Positions 25,182 to 33,815 of a stretch of DNA of 64,000 nt are shown here, piece by piece. Each line of letters begins with the position of its first letter. The first letter of the stretch is position 1. The notes beneath the pieces were generated by a model. It had not been told where the DNA came from, did no database searches, and worked only from the letters and a program-made list of their open reading frames with translations. The position numbers were made by a program, and so were the translations under genes. This DNA comes from Paulinella micropora. Lineage: Eukaryota; Cercozoa; Imbricatea; Euglyphida. Location of the stretch: the NCBI GenBank assembly GCA_009731375.1, contig BJOX01000021.1, forward strand, positions 1,360,854 through 1,424,853, written 5' to 3'.

Positions 25182-27122
25182 TTACCACATTTCTAGGTCA
25201 TCCAGACTTACATCTCGCTGAACCTTTTTGCGCATGTACTGTGCAAACAACAGGGCGTGACGTGCCGCCGTCACAGTGATATACTGAGCTTTGGCCGCAG
25301 ACCACCACCCGCCGAACTCGCTATTGAAGACTTGAGGCATGATGGCGTAGTTGCGCGGGTGATCTAGCCCACCGACAGACACGGGGATGATGTGATCAAC
25401 ATGCCAGGCAAGCTTACGGCGGCCCTTCGCATCGAAGTAATCGCGCAGCAAGGGGTTCTTTTTGTTTTTCTTTATCCAACTCCGAACCTCGCCACGCGAC
25501 ATGAAGCGTTTGATATTTTTGAGCGGGTCGACATAACCTAAGTAAAGTGGTGCTACCCTTACTTCCGAGCGCTTGTAAAGCGATTTCATCTTTGTCAAGA
25601 TTTGCCGCAAGACGCGTTTTCCTGATGGATTTGATATATCTTCTTCTTCCCACCTATTCAGGTCGTGCCTGCCCGGGGCCAGCACAATCTTTTGTTCTGT
25701 CTCGTCTTTTTGTTTAGTGCGTAAGTCCTTGTCCGCCTTGCAGCGCTTGGGTTTAGGCACAGCCGTGTCGACTATCGACAGCTCTTGCGTCTCTCGCGTC
25801 TCTGTCACAAGCTTGCCTGCCCGTTCCGCGAGCTGGGTAGATACTATGAGTGCTGGCTTTCCATCGTCTGTAGCCACAGTCGGGGCGGTCGCTTCGCTGC
25901 TGTCCCAGACGATCTCCTGGGGCTCAGGCGTGTTTGCGCATGACAAGGCCACAGGCTCGAGGTTGGCAGTAGGTTTGACTGTCTCAGGCACAGGCGATAG
26001 CTCGGTACGCTTTGCTGCAGACTCCTGTGTAAGCTCGGGCCAATGTTTGAATTTTGGCTGTTGTATTGCTTGTAGTTTTTCCGGCACTGCTGCGGCGTCA
26101 AGCAATTCAGCAGGCTTGGGGTTGCTCTCGGCAGGTGTGCTTGTAGCTTGTGGCGCCGACAGCTTGACCCGCTTGGCCGCGGGCTCTTCGACAGTCTCGG
26201 GAGGCGCCGGTTGCTTAGATGTTGTGTCACTACATAATGACAAACTCTCCATTGAGCGCGATGCCAGAACTGTTGCAAGCTTTCTTGCAAGCAGCGCGTT
26301 TCCCGTCGTTTGGCGTAGTACTACAGCGACAAGCTCGTCACAAAGCTTTCTCGAGCGAGGATGTTCAGGGTTTGCCATGATTGAGACTAGTTCGTCCAGT
26401 TTTTGCGTAGTCTCCTGCGCGGACTCGGACTGCTGCTCGCGTCGTTGAAACTGCTCGTGCTCAGGTGCAGGCTCTGTTGCGGCCTGGGCGGAGTTTGTGG
26501 CATGCTTGCTTGTAGTTTCTGGCAGCGACCGCTTCCCTCGTCTAACTACAGGCTTTTTGGTAAACTCGGACGGTGTTGCATGCTTGGATGATTCCTTATA
26601 TAGTACGATTGGTAAACCCACCATTGCACCCGACGCTATTTGGGTCATATCTGCTCGCAGATCCTTGCAGCGCGGGTGGTCCAATTGGCTCAAAACAGTC
26701 AAAAGCCCTTGAAAGGTTGTGCATGGGATGGCGCGTCGCTCGCCTTCATTCACCTCTCTCACTGGTGCACCAACGCCTGCCTCGGCCTGCGCCTTTCTGT
26801 ACGGAAATGCAAAATACCTCAGCTGAAAACGTTCAGTGCCATTGACCTTCCAAATTTTGTCTTTCACCTGGGACCACTTCATTCTGGCGCAATTCTCAGA
26901 ACACTCAGTGAAAATTGAAATTGCATCGGAAATACAAAAAAAATTATCATCACCGCGCCTGATGCTTGCAAAATCGTCTGGCGAGAGTTCCATGAGCAAC
27001 TTGTTTTCGTCAAACACGTGCATTGGATCTCCGCTACCACCTGGAACAATTGCCACCGCGGCGTCGGGTGCGACGGTCACCACCGGCGAGGGGGCTACGC
27101 TGGTCGCTTCGAGCTTGTCCAT
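25182..27122 (-). CDS. BRO-like module + long linker + HNH endonuclease, 646 aa
   Basis: ATG at 27122. Residues about 40-175 ('FFCISDAISIFTECSENCAR', 'MKWSQVKDKIW', 'CTTFQGLLTVLSQL', 'ADMTQIASGAMVGLP') form a BRO/KilA-like module. An approximately 300-residue low-complexity Pro/Ala/Glu/Thr linker is followed by a C-terminus with 'WHVDHIIPVSVGGLDHPRNY', an HNH core nearly identical to that of the 421-aa protein at 10782. N-terminal divergence with C-terminal identity points to recent copying or gene conversion of the nuclease half. Likely a homing-type or mobile nuclease (inference). Confidence 0.75.
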   Translation of the reverse strand: MDKLEATSVAPSPVVTVAPDAAVAIVPGGSGDPMHVFDENKLLMELSPDDFASIRRGDDNFFCISDAISIFTECSENCARMKWSQVKDKIWKVNGTERFQLRYFAFPYRKAQAEAGVGAPVREVNEGERRAIPCTTFQGLLTVLSQLDHPRCKDLRADMTQIASGAMVGLPIVLYKESSKHATPSEFTKKPVVRRGKRSLPETTSKHATNSAQAATEPAPEHEQFQRREQQSESAQETTQKLDELVSIMANPEHPRSRKLCDELVAVVLRQTTGNALLARKLATVLASRSMESLSLCSDTTSKQPAPPETVEEPAAKRVKLSAPQATSTPAESNPKPAELLDAAAVPEKLQAIQQPKFKHWPELTQESAAKRTELSPVPETVKPTANLEPVALSCANTPEPQEIVWDSSEATAPTVATDDGKPALIVSTQLAERAGKLVTETRETQELSIVDTAVPKPKRCKADKDLRTKQKDETEQKIVLAPGRHDLNRWEEEDISNPSGKRVLRQILTKMKSLYKRSEVRVAPLYLGYVDPLKNIKRFMSRGEVRSWIKKNKKNPLLRDYFDAKGRRKLAWHVDHIIPVSVGGLDHPRNYAIMPQVFNSEFGGWWSAAKAQYITVTAARHALLFAQYMRKKVQRDVSLDDLEMW

Positions 27123-27201
27123 GTTGAGTTTTCGGCTCTATTGTGGTTTTGACAATATGTTGGATGGTGGACAAACGAGAGGTCAGCAATTTTTTTACAT
27201 C

Positions 27202-27203
<2 letters not shown>

Positions 27204-27293
<90 letters not shown>

Positions 27294-27508
27294 TNNNNNN
27301 NNNNNNNNNNNNNNNNNNNNNNNNNNNNNNNNNNNNNNNNNNNNNNNNNNNNNNNNNNNNNNNNNNNNNNNNNNNNNNNNNNNNNNNNNNNNNNNNNNNN
27401 NNNNNNNNNNNNNNNNNNNNNNNNNNNNNNNNNNNNNNNNNNNNNNNNNNNNNNNNNNNNNNNNNNNNNNNNNNNNNNNNNNNNNNNNNNNNNNNNNNNN
27501 NNNNNNNN
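27204..27508. other. C90 tract and gap
   Basis: About 90 consecutive C (27204-27293), then 214 N. It separates the HNH gene from a gene fragment. Confidence 0.9.
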
Positions 27509-27960
27509 GCGCTCGTGGAAATGCTGGAACGCCACGTATTGATTGGTCGCACGACAAGACGTTTTGTGTCCCGTTTGACCGCACCGCGATTCGTCTGGCG
27601 GGTTCTATAGTCAGGCAGCTGCGCTACTTACAAGTGACGCCCTTCGATACCTTTCTTAGTTGGCCCAAATGGCGCAAGCCGTCTCCGGGGGGCGGCCAGC
27701 CCCTTGCACAGCCCGCTACTTCTACTACATGCTCATCCTAGCTTCCGCGACCTGCCAATTATATATATCCGCTTTAACACGCACTGGTTCGAAGTGGACG
27801 GTGTTGCACGACCCGAAGCTCGCGGGAGATCTGTACAGCGCCGGGCCGGACACAGGCGATGGCAATTCGGAGGTGGCGTTAGCTTTGCCCCCCGGTATTT
27901 CAGGAGGCTAAATTTCGAAAACAAGGTCTGTGCGTTTTTCCGGGGAATAGAATCTTTCGG
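27509..27960 (+). pseudogene. Fragment of unknown gene, frameshifted
   Basis: In one frame: 'GNAGTPRIDWSHDKTFCVPF' and 'LAGSIVRQLRYLQVTPFDTF'. In another, from about 27730: 'HPSFRDLPIIYIRFNTHWFE'. The 'IYIRFN' stretch recalls a nuclease-like family in large viruses, but this is weak. The 5' end is lost in a gap. Possible DHE remnant at 27686-27720 (CCGGGGGGCGGCCAGCCCC). Confidence 0.35.
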
Positions 27961-28270
27961 CGACGAGTTGGGAAGGGAAAACGGGAGGGGGAAAACGGGG
28001 AGGGGAGAAAACGGGGAGGGGAAAAAAACGGGGAGGGGAAAAAAACGGGGAGGGGAAAAAAAACGGGGGGGCGCCCCCCCCCCCTCTCTCTCTCTCCCGT
28101 TTTCTCCCCCTTCTTTGGGGAAAGAGGGAGAGGGAAAGGGAGGGGAGGACGGGGAGGGGAAAAGACGGGGGAGGGGAAAAAACGAGGGAGGGGAGAAAAC
28201 GGGGGAGGGGGCAGGGAGGGGGGGGGCGCGCCTCACCCCTCTTGCGCCCCTATGACACCACCCCCCGCTC
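27961..28270. repeat. Polypurine GGGGAAAACGGGGA tract
   Basis: Imperfect repeats of GGGGAAAACGGGGAGG on the plus strand with a short GGGGGGCGCCCCCC palindrome and C/T stretch at 28070-28110. No gene. Confidence 0.7.
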
Positions 28271-28277
28271 TGAGAAG

Positions 28278-28328
28278 CTGCCTGACAATCTCTGGAGGGA
28301 TTCGCTTCTCTAAGATTTCATTCGAATT
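28278..28328 (+). repeat. RE copy, degenerate
   Basis: CTGCCTGACAATCTCTGGAG ... CTAAGATTTCATTCGAATTC. Confidence 0.55.
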
Positions 28329-28460
28329 CCGGGGAAAACGGCAGGCTTTTGTTTGAGTTTTTAATTAAGATTGTATAGTTTCCAACAAGGGGTGCAGCTC
28401 TCAGCCCAAATCTGAGTTTGTTATGATTAAAAAATGTGTTACCTACTCTCAACACCAACA

Positions 28461-28505
28461 GATCGGATTGAAATCTTAGAGAGGCGAACCCCCTCCAGAG
28501 AGCGG
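28461..28505 (-). repeat. RE copy
   Basis: Minus strand CTCTGGAGGGGG...GATTTCAATCCGATC, then a copy-specific TGTTGGTGTTGAG. It directly abuts DHE 14. Confidence 0.65.
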
Positions 28506-28560
28506 CCCGCTGGCGCGGGCTGAAGGGGGGGTTCGGGGGGCCTCGCCCCCCGCGGGCTGC
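28505..28560 (-). repeat. DHE 14
   Basis: GCCCGCTGGCGCGGGCT and CGGGGGGCCTCGCCCCCCG, between an RE copy and the 3' end of the gene at 28583. Confidence 0.75.
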
Positions 28561-28582
28561 TTAAAAGAGTCTTATTATCGAA

Positions 28583-29446
28583 CTATCCGAGACTCGCAGG
28601 AGTTTTCTGGGGGGGGAGACCATCCTCTGGCCTGAGCCGGGTCTGCCAAAGTTTCAATCTCCCATTTCCGCAGCTGTCACGCACAAAGAGTTGCAATTTC
28701 TGTCGTCGCCGCTGCGCCAGGTCCCAGCCCCCCGCGGGTAGCAAAGTGTCTAGTACTTTGGACGCGCAGGTTTGCTCCTTGGCGGCGCGCAGCAGGATGT
28801 CATAGCAAGAGCGAAGTTGCGCAAGCTTGTCCTGTAACAACTGCTCCACGTCGCCAAACCCGCCGCAGCTCAGCGGCACGGGCTCCGTTGCGCCGGGGGG
28901 TACGTCTAGGAGAAACTGAAACGAAAACCAAACAGTGGTCTCCCCGTACTCGCTGGCGGGCACCGTCGTGCGCAACGAGAATTTGGACTTGCCATGCTTG
29001 TCGGACTTGCAAAGCGATCCTTTCAGCTCCGTGCAGGCAGTGGGCTTGCCAATGAACAGGGCTTCGAACCAGCCGAGCTGCGGGCGCCTGGCTAGCGACA
29101 ACAGCCAAGAGGCAGTGCGGACGGCGTCGGGGAGTTTAGATTGCCTGCACCGCTCCAGAGCATTGTCGGGGAAGTCGGGATCGTCGTCCTCGGAGTCGTC
29201 GTGGTGGTCACAACCGCCATTTCCGTCCTCCGCACACTCCCTTTCTTCTTCTTCTTCTTCGGTTCGCCTGTAACGCACGTGAATTTCAACCTTGCAACCC
29301 GTAGCCACGAACACGTTGCTCGTCAGTCCAAACACACGGATGCCCTGCAGAGCAGCGCGCGTCGGCCTCGGCTTGAGGGCAGAGACAGATTGTAGAGGCT
29401 TAGTAAGCGAATCGACAGGGAGTGTCGCGCTTGGCTCGATGGCCAT
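28583..29446 (-). CDS. Unknown 287-aa protein with acidic stretch
   Basis: ATG at 29446, complete. Residues about 60-90 are a Glu/Asp-rich run ('RRTEEEEEERECAEDGNGG', 'DDSEDDDPD'); the rest is mixed globular sequence ('WFEALFIGKPTACTELKGSL', 'TTVWFSFQFLLDV'). No membrane segment or signal peptide. I do not recognise the family. A DHE and RE copy lie directly downstream. Confidence 0.6.
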   Translation of the reverse strand: MAIEPSATLPVDSLTKPLQSVSALKPRPTRAALQGIRVFGLTSNVFVATGCKVEIHVRYRRTEEEEEERECAEDGNGGCDHHDDSEDDDPDFPDNALERCRQSKLPDAVRTASWLLSLARRPQLGWFEALFIGKPTACTELKGSLCKSDKHGKSKFSLRTTVPASEYGETTVWFSFQFLLDVPPGATEPVPLSCGGFGDVEQLLQDKLAQLRSCYDILLRAAKEQTCASKVLDTLLPAGGWDLAQRRRQKLQLFVRDSCGNGRLKLWQTRLRPEDGLPPQKTPASLG

Positions 29447-29724
29447 GTTTGTTGGTTGTGATTAGGACGCCCAATCACTTGCTTTGTGCTGCATCTTTGG
29501 AGGGGGGGGGGGCGCCCCCCCCCCCCCCCCCCCCCCCCCTCCNNNNNNNNNNGTCTCTACTTTTGCGCAAAGAAAAAGGATGAAATCACCATACGACCAA
29601 ATCGTGACACCTACGCGCGCTCGCAGCTTGCGTCGATAACTGGCTAGGCAGCTCTGATAAACCCGTTGCCGCGGGCGTTCTAGCTCAGGATGCTTTTAGG
29701 TGTCGAGTGCTGGCAGCGTCCCTG

Positions 29725-29982
29725 ATGACCAGACGTAGGATGGGAATAAGCCGGGACCATGGCGAAGAGAAAGCTGCAGGCCAAAAAGCAGTTTCTTGCG
29801 CGGCGGCCCCTGGGGTGCTAGATGCTCACATACCATACAGCATTGATTTCGACAGCAGTAGGTTTCTGGCTACGGAGATCATGCGTGAAGCTACAGTCTG
29901 CTTACACAAATCTGTACAAGTCTGCACAAGCCAAACAGACGCGCTCAACCGCGCGCTGCGAGCGGCTGAGGAAGAATACTGA
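29725..29982 (+). CDS. Small hypothetical protein, 85 aa (uncertain)
   Basis: ATG at 29725 ('MTRRRMGISRDHGEE') to TGA at 29982, with 'SIDFDSSRFLATEIMREATV' and 'TDALNRALRAAEEEY', a plausible helical C-terminus. A competing frame has ATG 29759 'MAKRKLQAKKQFLARRPLGC', then TAG, then an open frame again. The choice between them is not settled. Upstream is a 10-N gap (29543-29552). Confidence 0.3.
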   Translation: MTRRRMGISRDHGEEKAAGQKAVSCAAAPGVLDAHIPYSIDFDSSRFLATEIMREATVCLHKSVQVCTSQTDALNRALRAAEEEY

Positions 29983-30040
29983 CTTGAAACATGTTTTAAT
30001 TAAACATCAAAGAAACCTTACGCTTGACACTGAAAACTAG

Positions 30041-30898
30041 CTAAGATTTGAGATGGCGGAGGCGACAATTGTAACATACTTTCGCCCCGGCCATGCCGCC
30101 GGAAACTATCGTATATAGTTTCCCTCTCAGTTGTCGAACTTCCGGAGACAAACTCCACCCCCGCAGATTGAAAATTAGCAAACGCACCCGGTTGTAACCC
30201 CATGTGCAGATCACACTTTTCAGTTTGTCGTTGGCTAGGGCTTTGAGCAGTTCTTCTTTCCAAGCTGCAGGCAGATTGGGTGGACTTGCCAAGTATTTCT
30301 GCAGCGTAGCCTTTTCCGTTGCATCTAGCTCAGTCGTTGTGTTTTTGCCGCAAGGCTGAAACAGCTGACCCGGTTTCTGCAAGAACGAGGACAGTTCGCC
30401 GTCCAATTCTAGCGCTTGGTTCTCGAGGCCGTACAGGCAATCTGGGTGATCTTTTACCAAGCAGGCTAACGCTTCGGCCAGGAGCTCTGCCGCAGCTTCG
30501 GTCGTGATGTATGGCTGTTTTTGTAGCCTCTGACCTTGTTCATTTACAAGATAATATAAAGGTAGGTCAAGGCCGTTCATTCCGTGAACCCCCAAGGTAA
30601 AGACGCTGCTGTGTGGATCCTTGATTTGTAGCGTAATGGTAGCAGTTCCCCTGTCGGACACTGCTTTGCCTTCTTTGTTGTACAAAATTCTTCGGCTGGT
30701 TTTTAACTCAACAACGCTGTCCTTACTGTCCCCAAAGCTTTTTTGCCCTTGCTTGAATTCTGCTGCATAAAATGTCAGCTCTGCGCTGGCTGTTTTAAAA
30801 AACAATAAAACTAAAACCAAATAAAACAATTACAACAAGAAATTAAAAACTAACAAAAGGATCAAAGCCTTCTTCTCATTTTTACCCTTATACCCCAT
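30041..30898 (-). CDS. Secreted-type unknown protein with a stop inside the signal peptide
   Basis: The long frame (30041-30829) starts with a hydrophobic 'VLVLLFFKTASAELTF' stretch, a typical signal-peptide end, but has no ATG. The same frame extends upstream to ATG 30898 ('MGYKGKNEKKALILLLVF'), interrupted by one TAA at 30830-30832. Together they would give an approximately 285-residue protein with an unusually long hydrophobic leader, so either the TAA is a true break or a short piece is removed. Mature part: 'DGELSSFLQKPGQLFQPCGK', 'SVICTWGYNRVRLLIFNLRG', four Cys. Function unknown. Confidence 0.45.
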
Positions 30899-31078
30899 AC
30901 CCCGTCGTTTTTTCTGCAGGGCTGGGGGGGGGGGGGGGGGGAAGGGGGGGGCNNNNNNNNNNGGGGCGCGCTTCTCTGGTGTACAAGAAAAAATTCAATA
31001 ATCAATATCCCGGACAGAATCTTAATGTTATCTCTGAAAACTAGAAGAGGGGGGCGGATTGGCTTGTATACAAAAAAC
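30899..31078. repeat. Poly-G, gap and repeat A
   Basis: G run and 10-N gap (30953-30962), then GCGCGCTTCTCTGGTGTACA, AATATCCCGGACAGAATC and CTGAAAACTAGAAGAGG (repeat A). Confidence 0.65.
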
Positions 31079-31618
31079 ATGCAGGAGGCCACAAACTGTA
31101 AGCGAGCCCGGAGGTTGTACAAACTGATCCAGAAGCATGCCCAAACCAACCACTCTTTGGACTGCCAGCAGTTGTTACAAGGAGCAGAAAAAATAATGGG
31201 ACAAGGAGAAAGCAAACAGGGCAGCACCCCCCGGGTGGCGGTCGAATGGAACAATGATCGCATGCACAATTTTGCATCCGTCGTGGACTCCGTTGTCGGA
31301 GAGCTACAAGGTGCTGGTTCTGTGGTCATGTTGTATGTGATTCATTTATCGACGCAACGTTTTCTAAACAAATTAGCAAAGGAGCGATTTCAAAAAGCAC
31401 AGCGGATTTGTAAAGCAAGCAGGGGGCGACTAGTTGTGCTTGTGTTGAACAAAGGAGTCCAGCCAGAAAAGCTCCAGCTTGGTGATTGGCCACAAGAAAA
31501 TGATGTGTCCGACGTCGTGACTTTTCTTTACCAAGACCAAGGAGATCAACTACGGCTAGACAAAAAGAACGAGCATAACAAGAAGTCCTTAAAAAAGCTC
31601 AAACGTCTTGTCCAATAA
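31079..31618 (+). CDS. Unknown basic protein, 179 aa
   Basis: ATG 31079 is chosen because the in-frame ATG at 31025 lies inside repeat A. Lys/Arg-rich ends surround a central alpha/beta-like part ('RVAVEWNNDRMHNFASVVDS', 'GAGSVVMLYVIHLSTQRFL', 'ASRGRLVVLVLNKG'). No known motif is recognised. The stop at 31616 is followed by AATAAAA, so the 3' end looks genuine. Confidence 0.5.
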   Translation: MQEATNCKRARRLYKLIQKHAQTNHSLDCQQLLQGAEKIMGQGESKQGSTPRVAVEWNNDRMHNFASVVDSVVGELQGAGSVVMLYVIHLSTQRFLNKLAKERFQKAQRICKASRGRLVVLVLNKGVQPEKLQLGDWPQENDVSDVVTFLYQDQGDQLRLDKKNEHNKKSLKKLKRLVQ

Positions 31619-31713
31619 AATCGTGTACCTAGATTGCCCACCCCGCGCCCCCATCCCTTCCTCCCACCTTATCTGTTCTTTAGTTTGAGAAAAGCAGAAC
31701 CCACACTCCAAAC

Positions 31714-32004
31714 ATGGCCAAAGGAGCTTATCGTAGCTGGGAAGATGGTTTCGACTTGCGCCTACCACCAAGAATTGTACTAGCACCGGAGGCTTGCGCT
31801 ATTATAGCAGTGCTGCGCACGAGCTCGCGACTACTTGGAGGTTTCGCTAGGGGGCCCAACAGAAAAAGCTCGTCCCAGCAAGAGGGAGCACTTAGTACGG
31901 GGTCGGCTGGCCAATCTTTTAATAAAACTGTCAGAAAAGAGGTGGGAAGGGAGGAAGGGGAGACGACAAGAACCCCTAGCAAACTTCTTTTACCACATTT
32001 CTAA
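31714..32004 (+). CDS. Small hypothetical protein, likely truncated
   Basis: ATG 31714 ('MAKGAYRSWEDGFDLRLPP', 'IVLAPEACAIIAVLRTSSRL'), then low-complexity sequence ending inside an HNH-gene remnant (31963 on). The natural C-terminus has probably been replaced. Confidence 0.35.
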   Translation: MAKGAYRSWEDGFDLRLPPRIVLAPEACAIIAVLRTSSRLLGGFARGPNRKSSSQQEGALSTGSAGQSFNKTVRKEVGREEGETTRTPSKLLLPHF

Positions 32005-32081
32005 GTCATCCAGACTTGAGGCATGATGGCGTAGTTGCGCGGATGATCTAGCCCACCGACAGACACGGGGATGATGTGATC
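31963..32081 (-). pseudogene. HNH-gene remnant
   Basis: Holds the last codons (TTACCACATTTCTAAGTCAT) and 3' flank of the HNH genes joined to the core 'VDHIIPVSVGGLDHPRNY'. About 60 codons between are deleted. Third copy of this nuclease in the window. Confidence 0.75.
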
Positions 32082-32215
32082 ATGAAGCCAACCATGCCCG
32101 GCCGCAAGTCAAACAAGACAATGGTCCTGCCCCACGTTTGCAACTTTGCCAACTGATCGAGGGTAAGCTTGGTGCCTCGCAGGTCCAGGATAAGCGTGCC
32201 CCGATCCGCGCCCTT
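32082..32215 (-). pseudogene. Scrap of an unknown gene
   Basis: One frame reads 'RGTLILDLRGTKLTLDQLAK' and 'GRTIVLFDLRPGMVGFMI', convincing coding sequence without start or stop, abutting the HNH remnant. C/T-rich DNA with a GGGGGCGCCCC palindrome follows (32216-32400). Confidence 0.35.
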
Positions 32216-32515
32216 CCCCCTTCCCCCTTTTCCTGTTCTTCGAGCCCCCCGGGCTCAGGGGGCTCAAAAAACAGGGAAGGAGAGGTAGAAAGGGGGGGGG
32301 GGGCGCCCCTCCCCCCCGTTTCCCCCCTCCCCCCGTTTTCTCCCTCTCCCCGTTTTTCTCCCTCCTCCTGTTTTCCCCCCGCGCCCCCCCCCCTCTCACA
32401 AACCCAAGACAAATAACAACTAGACAAAACTGCGAGCAGAGGAGAAAGAGGCTTCCTGCCGCCCAACTCAGTTTTCTGTCTTGCGTTTCTTGGCATTTCT
32501 TATGAAAAAAAAGAG

Positions 32516-32728
32516 ATGCAGGTAATGCGCGCCGTCGATTCCGGTGCGGCCCGCACTTTTAAGAGCAAATACAAAGCAGAGGACGCCGTAGCCCTTCTGA
32601 CTTCAGGCGCGCGGTTACGCCTGCAAGCAGGAGGCAAGCTTAGCCTGTTACTGTCTGAGTCTGCGCAAGAGTGGCTTCCAGCCTGCGAAGTGCTGTTTTA
32701 CTCTATTGGGATGCGCGACGCCCGCTGA
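32516..32728 (+). CDS. Small hypothetical protein, 70 aa
   Basis: ATG 32516 ('MQVMRAVDSGAARTFKSKYK', 'AVALLTSGARLRLQAGGKL') to TGA 32728. It overlaps the next frame by 23 bp and may be the first exon-like piece of the broken EsV-1-7-like gene that follows. Confidence 0.4.
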   Translation: MQVMRAVDSGAARTFKSKYKAEDAVALLTSGARLRLQAGGKLSLLLSESAQEWLPACEVLFYSIGMRDAR

Positions 32729-33690
32729 GGCAGAACCGTGGCCCAGCGGACACTTTAGGCTGTGTGTCCTACACGCGCGCAGGTTAGAAAAGAAGCGCAA
32801 GCGCATTGAGCGTCGCCGACTTAAGAAAAAGCGGAGGCGGGAGGCCGCGCAGCGCTTTCAACCCCGCAAGAGAAGACGTCTGCGACCTGCCAGTGACATA
32901 GAACGCGAGAAGGCAGGCTCTCCCGCGCATCCTTCTCCCTCTGCTCGCATCAGCGGACTGAGCAGGAGACTAGAATCAGGAATGAAAAAAGCAGGCTGCT
33001 GCAGGCAAAACCAAGCGCCATGGCACCGGGTCAGGTGCTTGCACATTCACAGAGCGGGCGTAGCTACCAATTACGATTAAGTGTCGGCGGTGCTCTTTTC
33101 AGCCGGGCCAGCAAGCCGCCGAACGGCTGGACACAATGGAATTTTGCCTGCGCAAGTTGCTGGCAGAATGAAAAGACAGTCGTCGCGGGCAGGCATTGGG
33201 CGGGAGACGGGCAACGGCGCCGCTACAAACTCTGCGCTAAGCACGCTAGAGATCGCCGCTGTTACAACGTGCAGAGGCCATGTGAGGACTGCCCGGCCGG
33301 CGCCAAGAAACACGCGAACTTCGCGGACGAGCACGGGCGCAATAATCGGCTGTGCGCGGAGCACGCGTTTGCACGCGGGCTTATTCCTAAGCCGGCCGCG
33401 GGCTGCTCGATCGCGGCGTGCAGGCTGTGGGACAGGTTAGAGCAAGCCCACCCCAGCTGGCGGATCCAGCACAAAGCATTTTACTAATGGCGCCGACGTG
33501 CCCCGGGGGCTCCGAGGCTGGCCAGCGCCGCCTCGCTCTTGCACGAGCTGTCGCCGGGCGAGGACTGCCCGGCAGCAGAAGAGGACGGCGAGGGCGTGAA
33601 CTGGGAGATATTAATAAGAAAAGAAAACCAGCTAATTTTAAAAATCACGCCCAATGTTGTATATTCTTGCAATGTCGACTTTTTTTTTAA
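32706..33690 (+). pseudogene. EsV-1-7-like Cys/His-repeat protein, broken by a frameshift and an in-frame stop
   Basis: Three related motifs 'RLCVLHARR', 'KLCAKHARD' and 'RLCAEHAFAR' are spread over two overlapping frames: 32706-33080 (very basic, 'KKRKRIERRRLKKKRRRE') and 33020-33487 (with 'FACASCWQN' and 'CEDCPAGAKKHANFADEHG'). After TAA 33485-33487 the same frame stays open for 67 codons ('LLHELSPGEDCPAAEEDGEG', 'LILKITPNVVYSCNVDFF') up to an AAATAAA signal. Known: EsV-1-7 repeats (C..C...C..H) are zinc-finger-like modules of brown-algal viruses and stramenopiles. Spacing here is not the canonical one, so this is 'like'. Whether it is a pseudogene or uses recoding is open. Confidence 0.5.
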
Positions 33691-33815
33691 ATAAAAAACA
33701 AATTTAAGACTTTCTTTGTTTGCGCACTTCGCCGGTGTACAAGAAAAAATTCAATAACCAATATCCCGGACAAAGTTTTAATGTTAGCTCGCGCAAATCT
33801 GAATTGGTAAGAAGC
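33691..33815. repeat. Repeat A copy
   Basis: CACTTCGCCGGTGTACAAG, AATATCCCGGACAAAG, then an RE scrap (CTCAACTCCTCAAGATTTG). Confidence 0.65.

Noticed and set aside
30790-30900. Spliceosomal intron removing the TAA in the signal peptide
   Set aside because: The GT and AG candidates visible do not restore the frame with compatible phase.
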